Positions 1-7,359 of a DNA stretch of 13,756 nt are shown piece after piece (within the stretch, counting starts at the first letter, position 1; each line of letters opens with the position of its first letter). The DNA is from JBBQSF01 sp038214085 (GTDB lineage: Bacteria > Bacteroidota > Bacteroidia > Bacteroidales > CG2-30-32-10). A model generated the notes under the pieces. It was not told the DNA's origin. It worked only from the letters and a program-made list of their open reading frames with translations, and did no database searches. Made by a program: the position numbers and the translations under genes. The stretch spans positions 1 to 13,756 of the forward strand of contig JBBQSF010000085.1 in assembly GCA_038214085.1 (NCBI GenBank), read 5' to 3'.

Positions 1-54
1 AAAAATCAGTTTACGTTTCAGTTATTGGCTTATATTTGAAGAAATAAAAGTTAG

Positions 55-84
55 TAACGGAGGTTCTAATATGAACTGACGTTA
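55..84 (+). repeat. Imperfect inverted repeat / hairpin
   Basis: TAACG (55-59) pairs with CGTTA (80-84), and GGTTC (62-66) pairs with GAACT (73-77, one G-T pair), leaving a six-base loop TAATAT (67-72). The two stems are separated by GA opposite GA, which could form tandem sheared G-A pairs in RNA. No T-run follows, so it is not a standard terminator. It could be the end structure of an upstream transcript or a recombination site; function unknown. Confidence 0.4.
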
Positions 85-323
85 TGCAAAAGCAAAAAAA
101 ATGACCGACGTGGACAATTTTCTGCTTATTGACATAAAAAGCTAAAACAAAATAATGAACAGCCTTTGCTTAAAACATCACATTAATAAGCCCCGCCAAG
201 CTGATAATTCAACTTACAAAAGAGTTGTTTTCTTGTCTAAGTACCCAAACTTTGACAGAAAATTAATTGTAAACGGTGGATATGGCTATTTTAAAAGTAA
301 TTTTGCAAACGAATAAATTTGTC

Positions 324-328
324 AGGAA
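324..328 (+). promoter_or_regulatory. Ribosome binding site deciding the Fic start
   Basis: AGGAA lies four bases before the ATG at 333. The alternative ATG at 276 has no comparable purine-rich sequence at the right distance, so this site favours the shorter protein. Confidence 0.55.
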
Positions 329-332
329 ATTC

Positions 333-1388
333 ATGGATAATTTTGAAGAATATTTACGACAAGGCGAACCAAACAAAGTAGAAAAAGCAAAAGTTTGGAA
401 AACGGCTATTGGTTTACAACAAGTTGACGGGCTAAAACCGTCTGAATATCTCATTGCAACAGCCAAACAAAATATTGAGGGCGACATTACAATTGACGAA
501 GTAAAACGACGCATTGACACTTATTATAAACAGCACCCAACCCAAACAAACGAAGACCGAACCGAAGAAGCCGATAAAGTTTCGGCGCGAATTGCAGAAA
601 TTTTGAGTGAACAAACATTTACTTTTTCACCAGCAGAATACATTGCTATTCATCGGAGGTTATTTCAAGGCATTTACAAATATGCTGGCAAAATCCGTAA
701 TTACAATATTACCAAACATGAGTGGATACTAAATGGCGAAACGATTTTATACGGAAGTGCTGAGAGCTTAAAAGCCACGCTGGAATACGATTTTGAACAA
801 GAAAAAAAGTTTACCTATAAGGGATTAAGTCAGCAAGAAGCGATAGAACACATAGCACTTTTCATTTCCTACTTATGGCAAATTCACATTTTTGGTGAGG
901 GCAATACACGAACAACAGCCATTTTTTTAATAAAATATTTGCGTACATTTGGCTTTAATGTAAACAACGATTTGTTTTCAGAACATTCATGGTATTTTCG
1001 AAATGCCTTGGTAAGAGCTAATTACAAAAACCACACGAAGAATATTCACGCTACCAATGAATTTTTATTGTTTTTTTTCGAAAACTTATTGCTTGGCGAA
1101 GACCATATCTTGAAAAACCGAGAAATGCACGTTCAGTTTTCCGAACCTATAAATGACCCTGTAAAAGTCAAAAATGACCTTGTAAATGACCTTGTAAATG
1201 ATTCTTTAAAAAGAAACATTTTGCAGCATTTAAAACAAAACTCACAAGCAAATTATAAAGAACTTGCCGAAACAACAGGATATTCCACGGCAACCATAAA
1301 AAGACATATTCAAGAACTAAAAAAAATGGGGATAATAGAACGCATCGGAAGTGACAAAACAGGCTATTGGAAAATTATAGGACAATAA
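333..1388 (+). CDS. Fic family protein with C-terminal winged-helix domain
   Basis: Fic-fold enzymes usually transfer AMP from ATP to a hydroxyl side chain of a target protein; the target here is unknown. I chose the ATG at 333 (351 aa) over an upstream ATG at 276. AGGAA (324-328) precedes it at good spacing, and the residues after it look like the usual N-terminus of Bacteroidota Fic proteins. Numbered from 333, the helix with NIEGD (47-51) sits where N-terminal inhibitory motifs lie, the Fic loop is HIFGEGNTR (185-193), and a winged helix-turn-helix (about 291-348) ends the protein. The Fic loop keeps the catalytic His, the acidic residue and GN-R, but has Ile for Pro, Thr for the last Gly, and lacks the second Arg of HPFx(D/E)GNGRxxR. 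The inhibitory Ser/Thr expected four residues before Glu is Lys. A repeat-like (V)ND linker joins the two domains. It stands alone; the wHTH may regulate its own gene. Confidence 0.9.
   Translation: MDNFEEYLRQGEPNKVEKAKVWKTAIGLQQVDGLKPSEYLIATAKQNIEGDITIDEVKRRIDTYYKQHPTQTNEDRTEEADKVSARIAEILSEQTFTFSPAEYIAIHRRLFQGIYKYAGKIRNYNITKHEWILNGETILYGSAESLKATLEYDFEQEKKFTYKGLSQQEAIEHIALFISYLWQIHIFGEGNTRTTAIFLIKYLRTFGFNVNNDLFSEHSWYFRNALVRANYKNHTKNIHATNEFLLFFFENLLLGEDHILKNREMHVQFSEPINDPVKVKNDLVNDLVNDSLKRNILQHLKQNSQANYKELAETTGYSTATIKRHIQELKKMGIIERIGSDKTGYWKIIGQ
1152..1208 (+). repeat. 12-base tandem repeat coding the Fic linker
   Basis: AATGACCTTGTA occurs twice in exact tandem (1173-1184 and 1185-1196). A degenerate copy follows (1197-1208), and a one-mismatch copy lies nine bases upstream (1152-1163). 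Each unit codes for four residues of the pattern N-D-x-V/L, forming the linker between Fic domain and winged helix. Unit length is a multiple of three, so copy-number changes would alter linker length without a frameshift. Confidence 0.75.
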
Positions 1389-1828
1389 ACCCATCGAGTA
1401 AACTGCCCCAACAGTAAAACTGACGTGGAGAGCCTTTCAAATCCAATTTACGGGTCACATATTTATTTGCCGAAATAAAATGCAGGCACGATTACTATAT
1501 CCAGAATGCTTTCGGAAGTACAGGATTGGCATGCGTTCATTGCTGAGGGATGTGAAGGCAAGATTGAAAAAACATTTAACATATGAATCTCGTAGCCAAT
1601 TCATTCGTAATTCCTATGGACCTGCCTGCCACAAGTATCGGAATCGGATCAAAACGCATCCACCAAATTACGAAGTAAACTGACCACCTTATTGCGGAAA
1701 AAACAAACCAAACACAGAAGGAATTAAGTGATTGTTTTTAATCAAATATTTCAATTAAAATTTTACTGGTCAAATATGCTCAGCGTGTTTGACTTTTTCA
1801 TCTGTTATACTATAAAAGATGTGAATAC
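1389..1828. other. Gene-poor stretch between Fic gene and metal operon
   Basis: I see no reliable gene here. The middle part (about 1400-1700) reads as less AT-rich than its surroundings. An open frame of 67 codons (1480-1683, +) is very basic and has no ribosome binding site or family resemblance. A 9-base sequence, AGTAAACTG, occurs at 1397-1405 and 1674-1682 as a direct repeat around this part, but no terminal inverted repeats accompany it. The right end carries a strong plus-strand hairpin terminator. The stretch may be a decayed insertion or an unrecognised small RNA or gene. Confidence 0.5.
1769..1798 (+). terminator. Rho-independent terminator, plus strand
   Basis: GTCAAATATGC (1769-1779) pairs with GCGTGTTTGAC (1783-1793) over 11 base pairs, two of them G-U, with a TCA loop, followed at once by TTTTT (1794-1798). 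On the opposite strand the two G-U pairs become A-C mismatches and no T-run follows, so the structure is built for plus-strand transcripts. It would stop transcription coming from the Fic side before it runs into the convergent metal operon. Confidence 0.75.
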
Positions 1829-1837
1829 TTACATCTT
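1816..1837 (-). terminator. Weak terminator-like hairpin at the end of the metal operon
   Basis: Read on the minus strand, AAGATGT (1837-1831) and ACATCTT (1822-1816) form a 7-bp stem around an 8-base loop. The stop codon of the last operon gene (1829-1831) lies partly in the stem. It is followed by a T/A-rich tail without a clean T-run. The stem is low in GC, so termination would be inefficient. Confidence 0.35.
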
Positions 1838-2938
1838 CATTCCAGCCATAGGATTTGCGCCAATTTTCAGGATATACTCGCTATTGAGCAGGTAAGCCCC
1901 GGAAATAACAACTTTTTCATTTTCTTTCAAACCGGAAGTAATTTCAACTTCATCAGAATTACGGATGCCTGTTGTAACCATTCTCACTTCAAAGTTGCCA
2001 GTTGAATCCTGAACCCAAACACTGCTCCCTTTTGAATCAACAATAACAGCGTTTACAGGAATAGATATTGCATTTTTTTCACTTGTTTTCAGCATCACTT
2101 CCGCCATCATGCCAGGTTTGTATTTGTCATTGTTATTATTAATATCAACTCTGATCATATTAATTTTTGAGTCTTTTTCCAATTCAGGATTCACAAAGGA
2201 AATAACCCCTTTTAGTTTTTCGTTAGGAAAAGCAGAAATGACATATGTTATTGGTGTGCTCTTTTTTATTTTATTCATTTCATCCGAGTACACCTGAGCT
2301 TCAATCCATAGTGATGAGTTATCGGAAATCTTAAACACAGTTGATCCGGTCATTACATAATCTCCTTCATTGATTTTCATATCCTGTATATATCCGGTAA
2401 CTTTGCTATAAACAGAAAGAGTATTCTTAACCGAACCGTTGTTTTTGATTTGTTCAATTTGCTTTTCGGTGAGACCATAAAGCAGAAGTTTGTTTTTTGC
2501 AGCATCAATAAACTGTGTATAATCATTTACTCCATTACCAAGTTTTTTTTGCTTTTCAATGGCAAGCAGATATTCTTTTTGAGCTGACTGTAAATCCTCG
2601 CTGTAGATTTCATAAAGAACATCGCCTTTATTTATCTGGTCGCCAACGCTCTTAAAGTTCAGTTTATCAATGCGACCCGCGACCCATGAACTGATTACCT
2701 CTGTAGTGTTTTCATTAACAACCAGCTTCCCTGAAAAAATAATTTCTTCGCTTATCTTTTTTATCCTTGCCGTATCCACTTTGATATTCGCAAGCTGAAT
2801 TTGTGCTTTGCTTAGCTTGAAACCTTGCTTTACTTCCATGTTTGCCATTGCATTATCGGATACTTGCTTTTGTTTACAAGACATTACCAATAGAATCATT
2901 GACAAAAAAACAACAGAAATATTGAACTTACTTTTCAT
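1829..2938 (-). CDS. RND efflux periplasmic adaptor lipoprotein (second CusB-like subunit, no metal-binding domain)
   Basis: Membrane-fusion protein of 369 aa that would bridge the RND pump and the outer-membrane channel. It has a lipoprotein signal with cleavage before Cys21 (LVMSC). A barrel-sandwich half (about 66-118) runs from SSWVAGRIDKL to the VLYEIYS segment, then comes a short helical hairpin. The second half (about 178-208) contains VTGYIQDMKINEGDYV, and beta-barrel and membrane-proximal domains follow. It lacks the TCxMHP metal-binding domain of its neighbour. The C-terminus is methionine-rich (NPMAGMKM), and two Met occur just after the lipid anchor. Its start codon overlaps the end of the upstream adaptor gene by 11 nt in another frame, so translation is probably coupled; no Shine-Dalgarno is visible. 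It is the last gene of the operon. The family is clear; the specific role beside the first adaptor is inferred. Confidence 0.92.
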   Translation of the reverse strand: MKSKFNISVVFLSMILLVMSCKQKQVSDNAMANMEVKQGFKLSKAQIQLANIKVDTARIKKISEEIIFSGKLVVNENTTEVISSWVAGRIDKLNFKSVGDQINKGDVLYEIYSEDLQSAQKEYLLAIEKQKKLGNGVNDYTQFIDAAKNKLLLYGLTEKQIEQIKNNGSVKNTLSVYSKVTGYIQDMKINEGDYVMTGSTVFKISDNSSLWIEAQVYSDEMNKIKKSTPITYVISAFPNEKLKGVISFVNPELEKDSKINMIRVDINNNNDKYKPGMMAEVMLKTSEKNAISIPVNAVIVDSKGSSVWVQDSTGNFEVRMVTTGIRNSDEVEITSGLKENEKVVISGAYLLNSEYILKIGANPMAGMKM

Positions 2939-4199
2939 GGTTCAGAATATTTATAAAACTTTCGCTGCCAGCGAAAAACTGCGCATTTGAAGCAATTTCA
3001 TCCGTAATGCCAAGTCCGGATACTATTTCTATCCAATCACTATAAACCGCGCCAGTTGCCACAATTCGGGCAGAAAAAACGTTTTTTGATTTCACTAATA
3101 CGATTTTTTTCCTGCCAAGATCAAGCACTGATTTTTTGGGAACCCATATCCCTTTGTGTTCTCCTGCATAAATTACGGAGGTTACAAGTTGTCCTATCTT
3201 AAAATTCTTTTCGGAATTTGACACATAAATACGGACATTTACCATTTTATTGTCGTTCTCATTAAGGGTTGCTATAAAATTTACTGCACCAGTAAAAGCT
3301 GCATTCTCTTTATTATCCGCATATATTTCGGCTTTTTGATTTGTTTTCAAAAATGAGTAATCGCTGTTATACACTTTCAGCAATGCCCACACGATATCCG
3401 TATTCACAATTTTTAATACGGTTTCGCCCTGTTCTACATACATACCTTCTGTTAATGACAATTGCTGCGTTTTGTCGTCATTGGCTTTGACACCAGACAT
3501 TTCCGCAGTTGAAGTGCCCGAAGAAATTTCTTTGGTTTTGTAATCTTTACTGACAGCATATCCTGTATAATCACTGTACACTGTAATCTGATATTTTGGA
3601 TTTTTTGTTTTTTCAACTTCTGTTATCTCGCTGTTCTTCATACCGAGCAAGCGAAGTTTTTCACGCGAAGATTCTATCAGGTTTTTTTCCAGACTGTCAT
3701 TGGTCAAAACAAAAATAAGGTTTTGCTGTGCTGTTAAAAGTTCGGGGCTATAAATCTCAAATAACTTCTGGCCTTTGGTAATTGGCTGAAAAGGATATTT
3801 TACATAAAGCTTTTCTATTCTCCCGCTCACTCTTGAACTAATATTATATATCCTTTTTGTATCATACGTGATAATTCCGTTTGCTTTAATTGTCAATGGA
3901 AATTCATTCACTGTCGGTTTAATTGTTATGATATTTGATAAAAATTTCTGATAAGTGGGATCTACAACATCGGATACTAATTCGCTCGTATCGCCAGCCA
4001 TTCCATCTTTTTTTTCAATCAGCGTCATTCCGCATATAGGACAGTTGCCCGGCTCTGTTTTCTGAATCTGAGGATGCATAGAGCAGGTATAAATTTTAGC
4101 TGTATGCGAAGCATGATCTTTATCATTCCTGCTTTTGCATGACACCAGAATTGTACTTACAATCATGAAAAATAATACTATGATTTGTTTGATTCTCAT
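2928..4199 (-). CDS. cusB: CusB-type periplasmic adaptor lipoprotein with N-terminal heavy-metal-binding domain
   Basis: Membrane-fusion protein of a heavy-metal RND exporter, 423 aa. The lipoprotein signal ends ILVSC, giving Cys21 as the lipidated residue. A heavy-metal-binding domain follows at about 37-60 (YTCSMHPQI, then PGNCPICGMTL), with a Cys-x-Met-His and a Cys-x-x-Cys-Gly-Met set suited to Cu(I)/Ag(I) or similar ions. The barrel-sandwich/lipoyl halves (about 117-165 and 205-265) are interrupted by a loop of roughly 30 residues rich in Ser, Thr and Lys, then come beta-barrel and membrane-proximal domains. AGAGG (4205-4209) precedes the ATG. It lies 29 nt after the channel gene and overlaps the second adaptor by 11 nt. 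E. coli CusB binds metal through N-terminal Met residues; the separate domain here is a common Bacteroidota arrangement and should play that part (inference). Confidence 0.93.
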   Translation of the reverse strand: MRIKQIIVLFFMIVSTILVSCKSRNDKDHASHTAKIYTCSMHPQIQKTEPGNCPICGMTLIEKKDGMAGDTSELVSDVVDPTYQKFLSNIITIKPTVNEFPLTIKANGIITYDTKRIYNISSRVSGRIEKLYVKYPFQPITKGQKLFEIYSPELLTAQQNLIFVLTNDSLEKNLIESSREKLRLLGMKNSEITEVEKTKNPKYQITVYSDYTGYAVSKDYKTKEISSGTSTAEMSGVKANDDKTQQLSLTEGMYVEQGETVLKIVNTDIVWALLKVYNSDYSFLKTNQKAEIYADNKENAAFTGAVNFIATLNENDNKMVNVRIYVSNSEKNFKIGQLVTSVIYAGEHKGIWVPKKSVLDLGRKKIVLVKSKNVFSARIVATGAVYSDWIEIVSGLGITDEIASNAQFFAGSESFINILNHEK

Positions 4200-4204
4200 C
4201 TTTT

Positions 4205-4209
4205 CCTCT
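4205..4209 (-). promoter_or_regulatory. Ribosome binding site of the first adaptor gene
   Basis: On the minus strand AGAGG lies five bases upstream of the ATG at 4199. It supports this start. Confidence 0.6.
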
Positions 4210-4228
4210 ATTTCAAATTCATTTCACC

Positions 4229-5458
4229 TTAATTTTTTTCCAAAAATTTTTCATATTCAACCTGTAACAGCAAAAGTTCTTCCAATTGATCGAGGTATTC
4301 GGTTTGCCCCATTTTTAATGATTGCCATGCATCCAGCACCATAAAAAGATCTTCTGTGTTTTGTTCGTATGCAAGCATGGTTGTTTTATAGTTTTTTTGA
4401 AGAGCCGGAATGATGTTATTCTGATAAAGATCAACCTGCAATTTTTTACTTTTGATTTCTGTTTGTACCGATTGAATCATGCCGCTTACCTCATTTAACA
4501 ATGATTCTTTTTGTTTTTCATAAGAAGCTATCACGAATTTCAGTCCTTCTGCATTTGCCTTGTACATTTTTGATGACCATGGAACTATAGGAATTGTAAT
4601 CATTCCCATTATAGAAAACTGGTTTGGCTGCATTCCAAAAGTAGTCATGTTATCATACCGTATTCCAAAGTCAGGCTTGCGTTTGCTGAGTTCAATCTGC
4701 TGCTTTAATTGCGATACTTTTATTTCCTGATCAATTGACTTAACATCACTGCTGAAATTAATAATGGCAGTGGTATCAATGGTTTCGTTTTCATAATTGC
4801 GTATGACATAATTGGTATCAATTTCAAAAACGATGTTTTTATCACGATTCATAAGGGTATTCAGGCTTATCATTTTCTGGTTGATTTCATTGTTATTTAT
4901 CAGTTCCATATTCTGCAACTCACCCAATGATGCTTTTGCCTTGTATATATTATTTAATTTTTCCTGTTCGTATGGATAGCGAATTTCTGAAACCTGAATA
5001 ATATAATTCAGAAGCTCCTCGCTTTCGCTTAGAATAGTCTTTTTCTTCTTCAAAATTAACAACTTCGTATAATTCAATTTTGCCTTGGCAAACAATTCTT
5101 TTTTGACCACACTTTTGTTTTGGATTTCTACGGACGACATTCCATTCATATATTGCTCATTCGCTTTTAATTTAGCTGGGTTTGGAATCATTTGCTGAAC
5201 GGAAACCATATATGAGCCCATGTTTTTTTCAAAAGTATATGGTATCATATAAAGCCCTGTTCCAATCTGTGGCGACTCCCAGCTTTTAGCTCCGGCTGCA
5301 TATGCATCGTATGCTTTAACCTGCATATCATACATGGAAAGATCTGGGTGCTGTTTTTCAATAAGCGCTTTTATACTGTCTAAGGCAAGAAACTGAGCCT
5401 GCGAAACTACAAGAGTATGGCAAAATAATAAAAGTACAATCAGTGTTTTCCGATTCAT
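4229..5458 (-). CDS. TolC-family outer-membrane efflux channel (CusC-like)
   Basis: Outer-membrane channel component of the tripartite metal exporter, 409 aa. A cleavable signal peptide (about 1-21, likely cut after SQA) has no lipobox, unlike E. coli CusC. The mature part opens with a helix typical of outer-membrane efflux proteins (LDSIKALIEKQHPDL), then a strand region (about 57-75, GTGLYMIPYTF). Two long helical hairpin repeats follow, the second beginning near residue 245 with KRKPDFGIRYDNM. The length is usual for the family. Its ATG shares one base with the stop codon of the pump's second ORF (TAATG), with AGGAGG six bases upstream, so translation is coupled to the pump. Operon position gives the metal-efflux role; the channel sequence alone does not define substrate. 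Confidence 0.92.
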   Translation of the reverse strand: MNRKTLIVLLLFCHTLVVSQAQFLALDSIKALIEKQHPDLSMYDMQVKAYDAYAAGAKSWESPQIGTGLYMIPYTFEKNMGSYMVSVQQMIPNPAKLKANEQYMNGMSSVEIQNKSVVKKELFAKAKLNYTKLLILKKKKTILSESEELLNYIIQVSEIRYPYEQEKLNNIYKAKASLGELQNMELINNNEINQKMISLNTLMNRDKNIVFEIDTNYVIRNYENETIDTTAIINFSSDVKSIDQEIKVSQLKQQIELSKRKPDFGIRYDNMTTFGMQPNQFSIMGMITIPIVPWSSKMYKANAEGLKFVIASYEKQKESLLNEVSGMIQSVQTEIKSKKLQVDLYQNNIIPALQKNYKTTMLAYEQNTEDLFMVLDAWQSLKMGQTEYLDQLEELLLLQVEYEKFLEKN

Positions 5459-7359
5459 TATGCGCCTCCTTCCTTTATTCCAAGAACCTCAATTTTTCCG
5501 TTTTTTCGTAATTCTCTTTCTTTGGTAATTTCAAAAACTACCGGAGTAACGAGTAAGACATAAATTGTAGATGTAAAAACACCCCCTATCAAAGGCAAGG
5601 CAATTGGCAGCATTACATCACTGCCCACTCCTGAAGCCCATAATATTGGAAGCAATCCGAACAATGCAACTGATACTGTCATTATTTTTGGTCGCAACCT
5701 TTTTGCAGCCCCAGCAATAATATATTCACGAATATCAGCATTTGTAATTGTTTCAATAGAATTACCTTTAATTTTCACCAACTGTTGCATCGCTTCATTA
5801 AGATAAATCGTCATTAACATAGCAGTTTCTACTGCAATACCAAACAATGCAATAAAGCCGACAGCCACAGCCACCGATAAATTGGCCCCGTAAAAATATA
5901 CTATGTACACTCCGCCGATAAGCGCAAAAGGAATTGTTATCATGGTTATCAATGCTTCTTTTACTGACTTGTAAGTAAAATATAAAACGAGCAGAATAAT
6001 CAGAACAACAACAGGCATAATAAGTTTTAAGGTTTTGTTTGCCCTGATCTGGTTTTCATATTGCCCGCTCCATTCGATAAAATAACCTTTTGGCAATTTT
6101 TTGATCAGGCTGTTGAGTTTTTCCTTGCACTCTATTACAGTGCTGCCAATGTCTCGGTCCCTGACGTTGAAAAGCACGGTCCCACGCAACATGGCGTTTT
6201 CAGAATTGATCATCGGTGGGCCCTCGGAAATGCTGATATCAGCAACGGAGGACAACGGAATCGCACCAAAACTTTTGGTTAAAATAGGTATACGTTTAAT
6301 ATCGTCGATACTTTTTCTAAAATCCTGTGCCAATCGCACGTTAACGCTGAATCGTTCTCTACCTTCAATGGTATTCGTAAGGTTCATCCCCCCAATTGCG
6401 GATTCCACAATCATGTTCACATCGTCTACGCTTAAGCCATATCGGCCTATATCATCCTTTTTAATTGTAATGTCAAGATACTTGCCTCCTGTAATTGGCT
6501 CAACATATAAGTCCTTTACGCCCTTTATGCCTTCCATTTCCTTTTTAAATGCTTGTGAAAGCACATAAATAGAATCCAGATCCTGACCGTACACTTTTAA
6601 TCCGACATCCGTACGGATGCCTGTTGACAGCATATTGATACGATTGATAATTGGTTGAGTCCAACCATTTACCACGCCAGGAATTTGTAGTTTTTCATTC
6701 AGTTCATTTACAATATCCGCTTTGGTATAATCTTCCCGCCATTCTTTTTTTGGCTTTAATAGAATAATGGTTTCAATCATACTTAGAGGCGAATTATCGG
6801 TGGCGGTATTGGCTCTGCCAGCTTTGCCCAGCACATTTTTAACTTCGGGAACACTTTTAATAATCTTGTCTTGTACCTGCAGTATCCGTTTGATTTCCGA
6901 ATTTGAAACATCAGGAAGTGTGACAGGCATGAATAAAATAGAACCTTCATCCAGAGGCGGTATAAATTCGCTGCCCAAGCTTAAAAACATTGGCACACTT
7001 ACAGCGAGCGCAAGGAGGTTAATTCCTATTGTTGTCTTTCGCCATTTCAGGCACAGTTTTAAAATTGGAGTATAGATTTTTTCAAGAGTTCTTGTAATCG
7101 GGTTTTTGCTTTCGGGCTTTAATTTGCCTTTTAAAAAGAACGAAATAAGCACCGGGGCAAGGGTAATAGCAAGAATAGCATCAACAAGCAAAATAAAGGT
7201 CTTGGTCCATGCAAGCGGATGAAACATTTTTCCTTCCATACCTGTAAGCAGAAATACAGGTAAAAAGGAAACAACAACCACGATGGTTGAAAAAAACACA
7301 CCGGGACCAACTTGATGAGAGGATTTCTCAATAATCTTTAGTCTTTCCTTCTTGTCCAT
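5458..7359 (-). CDS. cusA: Heavy-metal RND pump, C-terminal part (CusA-like, TM5 to TM12)
   Basis: Second piece of a CusA-type proton-driven metal exporter, 633 aa; with the preceding 425-aa ORF it adds up to about one full pump. It starts in the cytoplasmic loop after TM4 and carries TM5-TM6 (about 20-78), a short amphipathic stretch, TM7 (about 109-127), the second periplasmic porter/docking region (about 130-440), and TM8-TM12 (about 444-610). Proton-relay equivalents of E. coli CusA Glu939 and Lys984 are present (E511 in IAVETAM, K558 in LRPKIM). Of the three substrate-binding Met residues, those in ILFMP (M144) and INMLSTG (M243) are kept, but the third position is Leu309 (RYGLSV). The start ATG overlaps the first ORF's stop (TAATG) with AAGGAG at 7365-7370. 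It would function only together with the N-terminal piece. Confidence 0.93.
   Translation of the reverse strand: MDKKERLKIIEKSSHQVGPGVFFSTIVVVVSFLPVFLLTGMEGKMFHPLAWTKTFILLVDAILAITLAPVLISFFLKGKLKPESKNPITRTLEKIYTPILKLCLKWRKTTIGINLLALAVSVPMFLSLGSEFIPPLDEGSILFMPVTLPDVSNSEIKRILQVQDKIIKSVPEVKNVLGKAGRANTATDNSPLSMIETIILLKPKKEWREDYTKADIVNELNEKLQIPGVVNGWTQPIINRINMLSTGIRTDVGLKVYGQDLDSIYVLSQAFKKEMEGIKGVKDLYVEPITGGKYLDITIKKDDIGRYGLSVDDVNMIVESAIGGMNLTNTIEGRERFSVNVRLAQDFRKSIDDIKRIPILTKSFGAIPLSSVADISISEGPPMINSENAMLRGTVLFNVRDRDIGSTVIECKEKLNSLIKKLPKGYFIEWSGQYENQIRANKTLKLIMPVVVLIILLVLYFTYKSVKEALITMITIPFALIGGVYIVYFYGANLSVAVAVGFIALFGIAVETAMLMTIYLNEAMQQLVKIKGNSIETITNADIREYIIAGAAKRLRPKIMTVSVALFGLLPILWASGVGSDVMLPIALPLIGGVFTSTIYVLLVTPVVFEITKERELRKNGKIEVLGIKEGGA
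5465..5470 (-). promoter_or_regulatory. Shine-Dalgarno of the channel gene
   Basis: AGGAGG on the minus strand lies six bases before the ATG at 5458 and inside the last codons of the pump ORF. Together with the TAATG overlap it marks stop-start coupled translation. Confidence 0.65.

Larger units (their letters stand above)
1..332. other. Gene-poor left flank of the Fic gene
   Basis: I see no convincing gene here. One plus-strand frame stays open from base 2 to a stop at 77-79 and could be the tail of a gene lying off the left edge, but its 25 residues match nothing I recognise. The stretch holds an imperfect hairpin (55-84). The reading frame of the Fic gene stays open upstream of base 333, but the extra residues (from 276) look like translated spacer, not Fic sequence. 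Confidence 0.5.

Noticed and set aside
314..321. TAAATTTG as a promoter box of the Fic gene
   Set aside because: It matches the -7 consensus but overlaps or abuts the ribosome binding site at 324-328, and no TTTG lies 19-21 bases upstream, so the geometry does not fit.
276..332. Upstream ATG extending the Fic protein by 19 residues
   Set aside because: The extension resembles no Fic N-terminus and lacks a ribosome binding site, while the ATG at 333 has AGGAA and the family-like beginning.
1406..1673. Insertion sequence between the 9-base direct repeats
   Set aside because: No terminal inverted repeats or transposase motif could be found in any frame; the repeats alone are not enough.
1480..1683. 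67-codon plus-strand open frame between fic and the metal operon
   Set aside because: It has no ribosome binding site, a strongly basic composition without recognisable domain, and unusual residue use (many Arg, Tyr and His). It may be part of a decayed element but cannot be supported as a gene.
6101..6568. 155-codon plus-strand open frame inside the pump gene
   Set aside because: It is an antisense shadow of a well-conserved RND periplasmic domain and has no independent support.
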